A stretch of 64,000 bases of DNA from contig NC_088777.1 in NCBI RefSeq assembly GCF_954871325.1, positions 31,411,366-31,475,365 on the forward strand, read 5' to 3'. Shown here piece by piece: positions 48,601 through 61,500 of the stretch (position 1 is the first letter of the stretch; every line of letters begins with the position of its first letter). This DNA is from Gordionus sp. m RMFG-2023. Its lineage: Eukaryota > Nematomorpha > Gordioida > Chordodea > Parachordodidae. The notes under the pieces were generated by a model. The model ran no database searches and had not been told where the DNA came from. It saw nothing but the letters and a program-made list of their open reading frames with translations. The position numbers and the translations under genes were made by a program.

Positions 48601-49969
48601 AGATTATTTCACTTTTTTAACTTTCAAAATACAGAACGCTTTTGTCCAAGTCAATTAGAACAGTTGATTTTTATTTCTATGTTTGATAATTAGTATAAAC
48701 AATGTATAAAAATTATTAATAAATATCTATAAATTTAAAAGCTATTTGGAACTGATAATACTAATTATAATATATTTAACTTACATGAGTTATTTTGATA
48801 TGACATTTATGCTCACCATTTAATAACTTCCAAATTTGAGTAATTTCTTGCCTATATGTTAACATTGCAGATTTTTCAAGCTTAAAAGCTGTTAATGAAG
48901 TGATACAGGGTGATCTAATTGTATTTAAATAAAGATTTCAAGTATGCTTATGTTTCACTATATAATCATGATTATAGAAAATTTTTGAATAGGGCGAGGA
49001 TCCGACTATAGCCTAACACGACTAGCCCATTTTAATATTTTTTGATAGTCCTGTGGTATTTTTAGGCAAATTTTAGCATTATTTATCTCATTTTAAACAA
49101 CTCAATCAAATTTTAAACAAATTTGTAGATATTAAGCTCCATAAAATACATCACTTCTTAATAAATGAGTGACGATTTAAAAGTTAAAAAGATTTCAAAA
49201 GGAGAGGTCTTTTTTGAGCCACCAGGTTATTTAAAAAGAAAGAATAGAGGGTTCGGAAATCCTACAATAAATATTAAATTTTTTTAATATGCTGGATATG
49301 AATACAATACACCTAGGGAATTTTGCAGTAGTGTATTGACTGAGAGATACACTACTGTTTAGATTTAATGGTTTCACCATTCAAACACAGATATTCACTA
49401 AGAATGTTAAAATACTTTAAAAGCCATAGGTAAATTATACCCCCACCATATCCGGTATATTATGAGAGAAATAAAAATTTAGTACTTATTGATTATCATC
49501 AAATTCCTAATCAGGATGAATTGAAGGTGGCTAAACTATATAACCATTATTAATATAAGAAAATATCAATATTCAAATTTTTACTACAGGACATTTTTTC
49601 TAATATAGATCATATTCTTACAAATAACGTTAAATGCGTTTCAGGTCAACTCATGTAAACTATCATTCTCAACGCTTCAGTGAATTGCATTTTATATTAA
49701 ATGCAAATTTTCAGTCTTTTATTTGCGAAACTAATTTAAAAATTTAGTTTATAAGCACCACTAGTAAGAGATTATAGTGCCATTGCCCTATCGACCCCCC
49801 CCCCCTATTAAAGTTATTTTATACCTTTCATTATATAATAACAGAGGCTAATATGTTTTATTTACTAAATACAATATATACTATTATTGATTACCTTTTT
49901 TATTTACTAAATACAATATATACTATTATTGATTACCTTTCTATATAGTAAATAACGCTGATGCTAATA
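48601..49969. other. AT-rich spacer with a local tandem duplication
   Basis: No gene recognised. GACTAGCCC at about 49020 may be a relic of the 19360-type element. A unit of about 51 bp containing TACTAAATACAATATATACT and ATTGATTACC is present twice in tandem (about 49856-49945). Confidence 0.45.
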
Positions 49970-51770
49970 TTTTATTTACCAAACACAAAATGTATAAGGT
50001 GAAATTTATGACAAATCAACATGAGTTCCAACCTGACCCCCTCAGATTTTTCGAAAATTTTTACTAGAGTTTGCATGTTATAACAAAAAAAAATTAAGAT
50101 TTTAACCTCCAACTCCAAAGCGGTTGTATGGGCGTAAAGGCCGAAGAAATGGGACATCTCTTTAATTTTGAATATCTTTGTATATAATTGAGCTAGAAGC
50201 GTCATTTAAATCTCTTTATATAGCTTAATGATAGGCATTTTAAGTTATTTAATGTTATATATTGTTAAAAATTACAAAAATAGAAATGAACATAAAATCA
50301 AATCGACATTTTTTCTCTCAAATTTTATATATATAGATATAGAACTAAATGTGCAGTTTCAAGTTGTGCCTAGCTCAGGTTTAGGAGATATGGCATTTTA
50401 ATCATTAGTCAATTGTAAAAATTCATAATAAATATTTGATAAATCATTAATTGTAATATATTTAAGCTAAAATCTTTTAAATACTTTATTATTTTATGCA
50501 TTTAAATAAAAGATTATATTTACTTCGTTCCTAAAATTCGCAGTATGTGGAAAAACATTTAAACATTGTGAAGGTCTAAGAAATGTGCTTCCTTCCATGA
50601 TTAACCCAAATAAATCATTAACGATAAAATTTGCATTATCTAACAAAAATTAAGTTTTGAATTTTCAGAAGAAATGTTTAATATTAACGATGAATGTAAA
50701 ATCATTAAGCATTTGAAAAATATTTTTGAAACACATTCTCGAAATGAAAAAGATCAGCTATTGGCGGTTTTACTAAATTCTTGGACCCTAAAAAACAAAA
50801 GTTTTATACGACTGAATCCATGGCAAGGATAGTAAAAAATTGGTCAAGGAAAGGGATGTTTTATTTAATCCATATATTATAAAGGCTGGAAGTGTATTTC
50901 GAGGCAGTATTGTCGATGTTATTGGGAAATTTCATAATTCAGATTAAAAGAGTGGTATATGATGCTTGGAAAAACCCTTTTATATCAATAAAGATTAAAA
51001 GAGAAGACTAATTTAAGAATATACTCATTTTATTATATCAAAGTAATTATATTTTAATTTAAAATAAACTCATATATTGGTTTTCTTAAAATCAAAATTT
51101 AAAAATTTATCAAAAATGTGTTTTTAAAATTCATAATCTATGCCATCGTGAACTTTGTTTTGGAATCAAATCGGAATGACATATATTCATAATAGCCCAT
51201 GGCAAAAATTACCAAAAGGTTACCAGAAAGAGCTAATTTCAGGAAAAAACACTTTTCCAGATCATAAATAATTATTCTTTTTTGACTAATATCAAAATTA
51301 TTTATTAATATTTATTAAGAATATTTGCAATGAACTAATGATTAAAATGTCATATCTCCTGAACCTGAGCTCGTTCCAACTTGAAATTTCGCACATTTAC
51401 TATATCTATATATATAAAAAATTTGAGAGAAATTTGATTTTATGTTCATTTTTCTATTTTCGGTTTTTGACATTTAGATTTTTTTAAACAATACATAACA
51501 TTATATAAATTTAAAGTAAAGAAATTTAAATGGCACTTCTAGTCCAATCCTAAGATATTTAAAATTAAATGAAGTGTAAGTTGCCCAAAATACTACATTT
51601 TTTCGACATTTAGAGGCTCATATCTCAGCCGCTATTTGAAGTTGGGAGGTAAAAAAAAATTTTCTTAGATAATATATACAAACTATTGCAAAAATTTTAA
51701 AAAAATCTGAGGGAATTGGGTTAAAAATTTTGTTTTTTTTATTTATTTGTCATGGAATTCACAATATATA
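49970..51770. mobile_element. 1.8-kb element with about 0.4-0.5-kb imperfect inverted ends, unknown family
   Basis: 49977-50400 and 51280-51760 are imperfect inverted repeats. Shared blocks include CCCTCAGATTTTT, TCTCTCAAATTT with a TATATAGATATAG-type tail, GAACATAAAATCAAAT, and GGAGATATGGCATTTTAATC / GATTAAAATGTCATATCTCC. The centre (about 50660-50830, +) has a short open run including IIKHLKNIFETHSRNEKDQL and LLNSWTLKNKSF that I cannot assign. No TSD resolved. Arm divergence suggests an older insertion. Confidence 0.6.
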
Positions 51771-52055
51771 CTAATAATGACAAATGGTTTATTATTATCA
51801 TCTATTCAGGATAATTTTATGTAAAAAATTCTACAATTTAGATATACAAAAAGAAAATATATTAAATTAATGAACAATTTTAAACAATGCCAGCCTTAAT
51901 TTTCAATTTCTCAAGTTGATATTATGCTACATAGAAATATGCTTAAAATTGAATTACAATATTATAATAGGGTCTATTATGAAATAAGAGCTGATTTTAA
52001 AGCTTAATCTATTTTTCAAGTTTGAACTTGAAACCAATTGAATCCACCCCCGTTA

Positions 52056-54691
52056 CTAATCTAAGGCATCTAAAAACTCTTCGTTTTCTGACTCATAATT
52101 TGTTAAAGACTGGTTGAAAAATTTTTCAATGTTTATTTTTTTGGCAATGGTGACTGGCTTAGTTTCGCATGAGCTGTCAGAGTTAGAGGTATTTAAAAAA
52201 AGGGCTGATAAATTAATGCGATGTTTGTGATTAATCATATTAACTTTCAATTCTATATCTTTATTTATATTATTGCGTGTTACCACATTTTTATTGTCTT
52301 CATGAGGAGACTCGTTAAGAATATTTTTGGCGTTTATTAATGTTTGATCATTCAAACTAATTGGATTCGATATCTTCTGCAGTAAATTCTCCGTGTTTCT
52401 ATAAGATACATTGTCGAAAGCGGTCTTGACATCTTTTTCACCATAAAATTTGGGGCTCACATGAAAGATATTTGAATCAAAACTAATAGACTCCAAAGAA
52501 TAATCTTGATCAAAATTTTGCTCAGAATCTATCTTTAGTTCCTCTATTATGTGATCACCACAATGTGTATTAAATAATTCACAGATCGAATCATCTTTGA
52601 AAGGCAGTGGAATTCTCTTTTTGTCGTGTACAATCAAAGGATGATCTAAGGTTTCATTCTCTATAATCTCTTTATTAATTTCTTTATCGCTGTCTTGCAT
52701 TTTAGATTTAAAGTCAGTAAATTTAACATTATGGCCATAGTGTTCATTTACATTATTTGATTGCCAGAACTTCTTCTTTCTTCCGGTTCGCTCGAATTTA
52801 TCAAAATTGCCGTTTCTTCTCCAGGCTCCTGTAAATCTTCGAAAACTATTAAAGTCATTAAAGGTATCAAAGAAATCGGAAGTCTTTTTAAAATGGTGAC
52901 GCTTTTCATTTTCATTCGGATTCCTGTGAAATTGTTCTTGAGTTGGATCTACTTCAAGGCTTTCAATCACATCTGTTTTATTATTTAAGCTACTCTCGAG
53001 AGATTCACTAGCTCCCGAACCCATGGACGTGTCACTTTTATTAAGCAAATAATTTTTAAAAGGTTCGGATCTGTTTTTTTTTCCAAAATGTTTTTTAGCC
53101 CCTTCTTCTGGTTCATCCATTTTCTCTATGAAAAACATTCCCCTGTTATCAAATCCTGCTGAAAAATTTGTCGTTTGAACTACGAATCCTAGGGGACTAG
53201 CGTATAAACATCTTTCACCTCTCTTCATTACAACTTTACCATACATATCGCACATTATCTCAATGAAAGGGGTCATGAGATAATATCCATTGCATGATGG
53301 CTTCACTATTATGTGCCTCTTCCTCTCGCATATATTGATCTCGCCTGAAAGCTTATTCTGTTCCAACATAAAATACCTGCCTATTTTAACAGTTAGATAA
53401 GAGTTTCCATTTTTCATATGACTCCAGTGCTGGATGCTTGCTGGTGTTAGATAATTGGGATCTTGTTTGGACGTAGGTAGATCTGATGATTTGCATAAAT
53501 TTAACATTGATGTCATGGGAGAATCCCTATTTAGATCAATATCTTTTTCTAGGTTAGATTTTAATTCCCGACAATCTTTACATAGAGATTTATTAGTAAA
53601 ACTGTGGTTATTATTATCTTTCATTGTATTGCAAAGTTGGTAATCAATATCCTTTTCTTGTTTCTCACAATTGGAATTTTTATTTTTGACTATCAACTTA
53701 ACTTTATCATTGGAGGTATAGTTAAAATTATTTATTCTATTAGTTTGAGGTTTCGCCCCTACGTTTTTACCATACATATCTGATATTAAGCATTTACCCG
53801 ATCCTATACCTTCTTTAGCATAATTTATAAATGGGTTGACTTTAAGGCTAAAGTTTTTGAGATCAAATAGTTTGTTACCAAGTTTAATTTTACCAAAGTC
53901 TATGGTGTTTAATTGGATATTCACGTTTAAATTGCTATCATTGCTGCTTTCATTGCTATTTTCAGTTGTATTATTACCTTCGGTGCTGTTATTTTGACTA
54001 TTTTCCGATTCATTCCTATTATTTAATAATAACTCTTGACTATTTTCTCTATATTTAGTATTATCATATAAATTTAGATTGTTTAATGTATCGTCTAAGT
54101 AAGCTTCCTCATTGTCTTTGAAATTTTGTTTTAATTCGTCATCGTTTAGCTTAGTTTTTATAATATCTAGGGTATCATTATTAATCTCTAATTTAGTGAT
54201 AGTTTTTTCATTTTGTAAAGTTTCAAGTATTTCACAAATATCGATAGTTAAACTCTCTACCATTGACTTACTTTCTTTTTTGGCTATTTCTAAAATTTGA
54301 CTACCATAAATTTGTGCGTTCTTATCTCCATCCCCAGTTTCAATTATCGATTTATTCAGAACTTTTTTATTCTCGTATAAATTCATAGATCCAACAAAAT
54401 GACTCTGATCCCCGCAAATTGCATCCTTCATTCGATAGACGATCTTATCATTGCCATTAATAGCAACGGAATCAATTGGTTTATTTTTTGTATCTAATTT
54501 AGTATCAACTTCATTATCAATAGAATTTGAGGATGAATGAATATGTGTTTTATTCTCACAACCTATACAAATAAGAAAATTTAAAATATATTTAATAAAT
54601 ATATTACTTTTAGGAGTTGATGAATGCACATCTTTTGAATATATATCACTAATTTCTAAAATGGTTTTATCACCAGCAGATTGATTGGCAA
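52056..54691 (-). CDS. Unknown gene, last exon
   Basis: 878 codons including the stop. An embedded 45-nt stretch (54607-54563) begins GTAATA and ends TTTGTATAG; it looks like a tiny intron but is a multiple of three without a stop. If retained it adds a hydrophobic run (IFIKYILNFLICIG), which is otherwise out of character. Two DMYGK motifs occur (SDMYGKNVGAK and CDMYGKVVMKRGE). The end reads NEEFLDALD, then TAG. Confidence 0.75.
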
Positions 54692-57527
54692 CTTGACAAA
54701 TAAAGATATAAATGTATATAAAATAAACATCTAATTAAATGCACATTATTTTACCGGATGGATTTTCATTTGCTCCAAAATGATTTTTCTCAACATCTAG
54801 ATTGTCATCATCCTTAATTATACCCTCATTAATAAGAACAAAATTAGATGATTCCTTTAAGGCAACTTTAGAGGTCACTTGTTTCAAGCTTACATTGGTC
54901 GAGGAGGATGGATTAGATGGTGCTAATTGATCAGCGGTCACTATACGAAGGGCTGAATCTCCGAGAAGATAAGCAAAATGCCCTCTACCTGCTGGAGAAG
55001 CCTCTTCTTGCATAGAGACTCTGTCATAATCAGGATCTGGCGAACAATTTTGCGAATTCGGTGAAAATACAACGCCTTCTTTCCCAAATTTGAACCTTCT
55101 ACCTTTAATTGATTAGAAAGACAAAATAATATTATTTCGCAGAAATTATTAAATTTTTAGTTTTACATATTTAAATAATTTGAGTTTTACATATTTAAAT
55201 AATTTGAGTTTTACATATTTAAATAATTTGAGTTTTACATATTTAAATAGCAATAATTCTTTACCCTAAGTTATTCTATATATATTAATAAGCCATGAAT
55301 GGCTAAAATTAAATATATGTGAAATAAATAATAAAATTTTATATTAAATGTTGTCCTAGCTCCTAAATTCGTCACAAATTTCCTCAAGAAGCATCTAATT
55401 TTCGAAATTTTTTTAATTTAATTTTTAACGTTAAATATACATTTATATTTATTACTTTCCAAAATATAAAGATTATGAAATATAAAATAAAGTTGACAAT
55501 ACAGAGTCATACAACAATACAGGTTTTTAAATTTTATAAAAATTATATTATTTTTATATGATAAGTTACCATTAAATTTCGGATATTTTTTTTACTTCTA
55601 TTTAATTAAACAATATAGGGATAAATGATTGAGAAAATAACCTTATATGTAAGACAAATATCAAATTAGGTTGGTAGGCTTGGACAAATGATTTAATTCA
55701 GGGAAAAAACAAAACTAATTTGGTTGAGCTAGGACATAGTATTAAAATAAAAATTATAAAAATTTTATAACATTTCAATACGGTTTTTAAAAAAAAAACC
55801 AAATAAACTTATTTTAGCCTCATTAATGCTTTACCTTCTAACACGGATCCCCAAATTTGAATTGATTCTTGTGTAACCCTCACCGATGGATGTTTGAGTT
55901 TACTTTTAAATCCACCAGGACCTGAAAACAAATGAGTTCCAGCATGAATTATAGAAACATGTCCAAACCTAGACACTTCAACACTTATACCCCTGTCTAA
56001 GTGGATTATGACAGAGTTTTTATGAATCTCCTCGCGATATTCAAAGTCATCGGATTCTACCTTTTCATTTTGGCCCATGTTTTTAGACTTATGATCACAT
56101 CTACAAACACCTTTATATTCGTGTAGGTTATCTTCTTTCCTGCAGCATGTATCAGTATTGTAAGACGATTTATTGATTGAAATAGTGGAATGAGCATTCG
56201 AAGCAAATTTATATCTATCGTTTAGTTCCCACCTCCCGTATTCGTCTTCATGTCTGTAATGATCAAAAGCAGAGCCAAACTCTATAATGGGATATCTGGG
56301 TACACGAGTGTTTGAATTGGATTGAATTAAAGATGAAGGGTTCCCACAACCTGAAGATTTGTTACGGTTAACGAAACGGTAATTGGTATGATCGTAATTC
56401 TTTAAATAGTATTTATTAGATCCCCGGGCATTTCCTTCTCTTTGGTAATAAGTTCTACTATTTTCATACCTAGGAACACCCTTAAGGGATCGGGATTTAA
56501 ACTCCCTCCATTCTTCTTCATGAAACTTTTCATTTTTATTTATTTCCGTTATAGATTCCGTAGAGGTTGGAGAGCTTTGGTTAGAAATTAAACCTTTCTC
56601 GTGTATATGGTCTTCCATATTTTCACCTTGTTTTCCCTTAATAAATATTATGGCATCTTGTGTGTTTTGAAACGCGACTTTATTTTTAATTAGCTCTAAC
56701 TTGTGGCATTCTTCTTCCTTACGAAACGATTTGCCACCATTAATCTTAGCTTGTGCAACCTTAGTTCTGATGAATTTTTTGTCCCTGCTATCCGAAGCTG
56801 TAGAAACCACCATTGATTTATTGTAGATATGCCCGTGCTTATCAATACCTATATCATAACTTTCATTTTCATCATTACTAACATTATAATTATTGAGAGG
56901 TCTAGCTTGAGACCTATGGTTACGACCATATTTATTAAAATCAGCGCGATTATTAAATAAATGATCTTTAGAAATTCTATCATATCTTTGTGGTTGAGAA
57001 CTTGTATAACATTCCATAGGTATACCTCGGGAGTTATTCTCTTCTAGAGGCGTTATACTGTAAATCGGAATATAATTGAATGTGTTATGATGGCCAAAGT
57101 TTCCACGTAGTATAGGTGAATGATAATAACCATTAAATTTTGGTGGCAAAAATTGTTTATTTGCATTATTATATTGATAATGTAGTTTATCATCTTTGTC
57201 AATGTAATAATCCGAATTTTCCCGTGGAAATCTATCCTTAAACATTGGCTTCTCGTAATTCCCTTCCATTGATTTGATAATTGAATTGTTTCGGGGATAT
57301 TCATGTTGAATAGCATAGTTATCAAACCAAATCATATTAGCTACTCCTTCTGATTGCGAGGTTTGGCAATGCATGGGTGTTATTATGTTCCTATTACTTC
57401 TACTATTTTGGTTATGTCTTAAATCATAATTTCTAGAGTCAGCCCTACCGTTTTGATTGAATGGATATCGATCTCTATCGTAGTAACGTTTCCTATTCCA
57501 ACCATTTTTAAATTCTCTCGGAGACTT
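52056..57527 (-). CDS. Large low-complexity protein of unknown function, multi-exon
   Basis: Minus-strand exons 57527-55835, 55102-54755 and 54691-52056 join with matching phases (1 and 1) into 1,558 residues plus stop; a further 5' exon is needed for a start. Donors are AGAAG|GTAAAG and ATCCG|GTAAAA; acceptors are AATTAAAG and TGTCAAG. The protein is mostly disordered: Asn/Tyr/Arg-rich first exon, Asn/Ser/Asp/Glu-rich last exon. Ordered islands are VEVSRFGHVSIIHAGTHLFS through QIWGSVLEGRRFKFGKEGVVF across the first junction, RGHFAYLLGDSALRIV in the middle exon, and a block from YLTVKIGRYFMLEQ to FDNRGMFFIEK in the last, containing IEIMCDMYGKVVMKRGERC. I do not recognise a family. It converges on the collagen gene; no shared regulation is visible. 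Confidence 0.75.
54755..55102 (-). CDS. Unknown gene, middle exon
   Basis: 348 nt, phase 1 to phase 1, encoding GRRFKFGKEGVVFSPNSQNC, then ASPAGRGHFAYLLGDSALRI and an acidic tail. It continues the ordered block begun in the preceding exon. The acceptor follows AATTAAAG; the downstream intron is only 63 nt. Confidence 0.75.
55157..55249. repeat. 24-bp tandem repeat, about four copies, in an intron
   Basis: The unit GAGTTTTACATATTTAAATA plus ATTT is repeated almost perfectly about four times between exons of the unknown gene. Probably a young minisatellite. Confidence 0.85.
55835..57527 (-). CDS. Unknown gene, first firmly seen exon
   Basis: Opens after the acceptor TAAATAAAACAG with KSPREFKNGWNRKRYY, Arg/Asn/Tyr-rich. 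An in-frame stop lies just upstream at 57537-57539, so translation must enter by splicing or start at the internal ATG at 57374. Cys pairs (DTCCRKE, GVCRCDH) precede the ordered VIIHLDRGISVEVSRFGHV block at the end. Donor at 55834, phase 1. Confidence 0.75.
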
Positions 57528-57814
57528 CTGTTTTATTTATAAATAATTTTTTAATTCATGCATAACTTATGTTTAAATGTAGAATAGGTTATATCACTTT
57601 TTTATAAATGCTTTCTATAATTTCATTAGAATAAAATGATTTTTAATGAGTGTAATATATTAAAATTACCTCTTAACTTAAACTCAAAATTTATAAATTC
57701 AAAAGAGGAGAGACAGGGCATTTCGATTTTTCTATCAAAATGATTATAAATTTTACAAAAATTTGTTAATATAATCTACTAATATTTCAAACTGTAGTTT
57801 GTCAACTAATTTAC

Positions 57815-57988
57815 CAAATGAATTTGATAAGTATTTTTAATTATTTTTTGGATTTCAAAAATGTGGGACAAGTATGAAATTTTAGGGGACATTAAACAGA
57901 AGCCTGGGCGAATTGGAAAATTTAGAAATAATAATTTAAATAATATTGTAAACAAGTAAACAAACATGTTCCAAGTGAACGGGTTCAT
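57815..57988 (-). CDS. Candidate 5' exon of the unknown gene (tentative)
   Basis: An ATG frame begins MNPFTWNMFVYLFTILFKLL, hydrophobic enough for a signal peptide, and could splice at TTTG|GTAAAT (57814) in phase 0 to the acceptor at 57528 (287-nt intron). Phase agreement is the only support beyond the hydrophobic start; 1 in 3 such frames would agree by chance. Confidence 0.25.
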
Positions 57989-58969
57989 GAGAATAAATTC
58001 ATTTTTTACAGGTGAAAGGCGTCCTTTTTATTTTAAACAAATTTTGAACGTGAGTGCATTCTTTATTTTTGACGAAGGCGTTCAATTTTTACATTTATTC
58101 AATTAAAAAACATTTTCCTTTTTATTAAAAGCGGTTAAATATTTCGTTTAAAAAAAATAAATGAAAGAATCTGATTTTTTTAAATAAAAGTTTTCATTTT
58201 CTTACACAGCAATTTCCTTCAAATATTTTTAGGTCTATATTATTACTCTAATATGGTTTATATTTTAGCAAGCTGTTTGTACATGATTTTATGAATAGTT
58301 AATTATAAAATCAATTATAGCGTTACGGGGGGGGGGGGCTGGTGTTCAAGCTTCCTAGATAAATTTTTATTTTTTTAAATACTATTAATAAAAAGTAAGT
58401 TAGCTAAAAAAAAGAAGATGTAATTTGAAAAAAAATTTTTGAGCCTCCTTGAGATTATAAAGTTAGTGACGCACCGCACCTATTATATATTAATATGTTA
58501 ATCTGGATTTAAGGATATATATATGAATATCAATATATTACTTCCGCCTTAATACATCCGGTAGTTAAATTCTAAGAAATTCATAAATAACCTGAGAAAT
58601 GTAAAAGCTCCAGAACAAATAATCTCTTCTGAATTATTATTTTGACGAAGAATTAAAAAAGGGTAAAACATTAAATATTATCAAAAATTAAACATAGAAA
58701 CTTAATACCAGCGTCAGCTCTGATGGAACACGTTTTTAGCCTAGCAAACTCAGGTTTAATTTCAACACGTTTTTTGTAAAATAAAGAATTTGAAAAGCAA
58801 GTTATTACAAATTAATAGAAATTTTTCTGGCTTATTAGCATATTTATTTTATTAAATCCAAATTTCTATAAAAATATAAAAATAATATTGGATTATTGTA
58901 TAATAATATAACGAAAAAGAAAATAAGGAAGAAAGAATAAGTCTCGGAAAGCTTTTTGGAAATAAAACT
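57989..58969. other. Upstream region of the unknown gene, nothing recognised
   Basis: AT-rich with one long G-run near 58326-58338 (with flanking GCTGGTGTTC). No exon, element end or repeat pair could be supported. Confidence 0.4.
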
Positions 58970-59639
58970 ACTGTTTGTGTAATTCACTTTAAGAATCGCT
59001 ATGGCCAATCTTTGTCTTGAAAGAAGCATTCTGGAGGATCGCCAGAGAGCTTGCTGATGTGAGATCCTTAATAAGAAAATAAGGCAAGTTTATCGAAGAA
59101 AGTTAAGGTAGTGGGTAGTGGATATTATTAGAATAAAGACATGATCCTTTGAAATTTCTGAGTAAATTTGAAAATTTTAAGCTGTTCTTTTTGCTCAAGT
59201 AATTTCGTTGTTTGGTTGGATAGGGCTAATGAATCTGTACAGGAATAGTCTGAAACGAGAAATTGTCCCCATTTCCATTGGATTAGGATAATTCCATCAG
59301 GCCGCTTTCCATCGAATCTAAAATGTTTGGGTGTTCGAGTATTGCAGGTATTTAGACCGATTTTAAGGCTCGTTGGATCGGGAAATTTATTGATTGAGGA
59401 TTCGACCCTTAGCGATCTGCATTGCAAACTGTTACTTCCTTTGCTACATATGGGAGTTTTCAGCCAGTGCAGATGTGAGGAAATGTAATTGTATAATTGA
59501 GGCAGATTCCAATGGCGTGAATAAGCTCATTGTTAGTAAGTTGGAACTGAAGATTGTTAGAAGGGATGACTTCCAAAAATTTGTGCCCGGATTCATTAAT
59601 TGAAGATTTGAAGAGAACTCTGTGGGTTGTTTGCATGCT

Positions 59640-61252
59640 CAGTGGCGTAGTGAAAGGGGTGGGTTGAAATCTCTCCCCCCCCCCCCATAACCTCCAAAAA
59701 AAAATTTTCTTCTTATTGCAAATAATTTTATTTAAAAAATGGTTTCAGTTTATAAATAAAATTATATACGATATGAAAATGAAATATATTTTAAAAAACA
59801 AATCAGAATTTTTAATTTTAAATGATAACATGGTTTAAAAATATATATTAATAAATTATATGTAAAATTTTAAATAACAATAAAAATATATTGTAAATTT
59901 TTTCTCGCATAGTTAAATTAGATATTTATAAATTTAATAATAAAATTTATATTTGTTAAACTAATTAGATAGTTTTAAAAATTTTAATTAATTTTTTATA
60001 ATTTTAAATAAAAGAAAAATCATTTAATTTGGTAAATACAATGAGAAAGTAAAGGTGATAACTAATATGTTTGGGATTTTAAAAATTTTAAACCTAGAGT
60101 AGTTTCTAGATAGTCCAATCGCTTAAATATTGATGCATCTACGATTGAGGATTTTTATAAAACAAATATTTTTACTCCCCTTATTGATACATTTTTATCT
60201 TAATTAAAGGAAATCTTTATTAGTCACAATTTTATTCTAAACAGCTTATATTTTCTTTTGTCGGTTGAGTCTACTAAATACACTTGAAACGCGAGAGGAT
60301 ATTAAGAAAATCTCAGAGTTTTATTCTGCTGAATTATCAGGATCGTATGATAAGTTATTTTGTGATGTCGAATTTTGGTATAAAAATCTTGACAGAATGG
60401 AGTACTCTTTGAGATCAAAAAATGCTTGGCTCTTTCTATGTGTAATTGCACTTTAAATTCCCTGCCTAATATCAAAACATTGCTTTTTATCTTAGCTACC
60501 TTACCGATTAGCACCTGCACTAATGAAAGGTCTTTTTCAACTTTGAATAGGTTAAAAACCTTAAGAAACATTTTTATAATTACTCAATAAAAGATATATG
60601 TTATATGGCGTCTAGTTTTTGTAAATAAAACCAAATTTTTTTATTTTACATAAAAAATTTAACATAAAATTGATATATTTTAAAAAAATTCCAAGGCCCG
60701 ACCCAACCCGGCCCAAATTTTTTTTAAAAATATAAGGCAGCCCGATCCCGATTTTCCTACTTTTGCGGATCTTTAATAAGAATTATTTATGTTTTAATAA
60801 TATACTCATTTGTATTAATTATATTCTAATTGTTAAATTCGATTTTTTTTAAATACCGCACAAGAATGTATAAATAATAAATAAAATCTATAATGTAATT
60901 CTCTGCAAAATTTTGTTATATGCAAAAATCATTAAAATAATTATTTCTAACATAGAATAAGTTATATTGAGTGATCATAAAAAATGGGAGGTTGGGGGGG
61001 GGGGGTGATTTTATTCTTCTTGACTAAACATTGATAAAATTTTCAGAATAATGCTTTCAGTCGCGTATTAATCATAAATTTGGCAAAAATTTTGTTACTA
61101 ATATTTTTTTCAATTATGCTGGCTACTATAGTGGTTAGGCACCAATAAAGCACAAATTGGCAAATTTTTAAAATGCAATTTGGGAGGGGGGCAAAGCTCC
61201 CCAAAAAATTTAAACCCCCCCCCCCCAAGGATCAATCCTGGCTACGCCACTG
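59640..61252 (+). mobile_element. hAT transposon with CAGTGGCGTAG ends
   Basis: The left end CAGTGGCGTAG and the right end CTACGCCACTG are perfect inverses, with a perfect 8-bp TSD tgcatgct at 59632-59639 and 61253-61260. C- and G-runs sit next to the tips, as in related hATs. Inside are a transposase C-terminal remnant (60265-60590) and, overlapping its 3' side, sequence of the third hAT family ending near 60776. It sits inside a LINE. Confidence 0.88.
60255..60776 (+). pseudogene. TTF-type hAT transposase C-terminal remnant with 3' tip of the third hAT family
   Basis: Reads LNTLETREDIKKISEFYSAE, then DVEFWYKNL, a stop, then LPISTCTNERSFSTLNRLKT LRNIF, the hAT dimerisation motif (LPxSTCTxERSFSxLxRLKT) of the P52rIPK/ZMYM-like branch. 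The 3' sequence (ATATGTTATATGGCGTC) and the end TACTTTTGCGGATCTTTA at about 60758-60776 match the family fragment at 47351-47720 in reverse. So this coding piece more likely belongs to the third hAT family, nested in the CAGTGGCG element. Its left end was not found. Confidence 0.65.
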
Positions 61253-61500
61253 TGCATGCTATATAAGAGAGATTCAACGCAACGAGCTACAACTGGCTTA
61301 TCCGAATCTTTCTGTCTAATCAGACGATAGGACGTCAACAACATGCGTCTTCCATAATAAGATGCGTCATCTATGGAAAAGTCATTTTTTAAGGTTTAGG
61401 AATTTGAACAGTTTAGAAAGTAGAGTGCTAGAAATAAAGGGAGCAAGATCGGCAAGAGATCTAATTCCCTAATAACCATTTTGATGGGTAATAAAATCTG

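Larger units (their letters stand above)
58970..61500 (-). mobile_element. LINE (non-LTR retrotransposon) 3' remnant, split by a hAT
   Basis: On the minus strand, 59427-59128 encodes FDGKRPDGIILIQWKWGQFL followed by VSDYSCTDSLALS. Just upstream comes SGHKFLEVIPSNNLQFQLTN with LIHAIGICLNYTITFPHICT. This is the conserved tail after the reverse transcriptase of LINEs common in aquatic invertebrates (GKRPDGxTLIPWxxGxxLVWDxTCxDTLA). The element at 59640-61252 interrupts it, and matching minus-strand traces continue to about 61400. No RT catalytic motif is in the window, so the copy is truncated; the limits are approximate. Confidence 0.7.

Noticed and set aside
52761-54300. Plus-strand frames over the unknown gene
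   Set aside because: Antisense shadows of the long minus-strand exon, with poor composition and no splice support.
59394-59603. Plus-strand 69-codon frame with an apparent signal peptide
   Set aside because: It overlaps the LINE tail on the other strand, whose motif match is much stronger.
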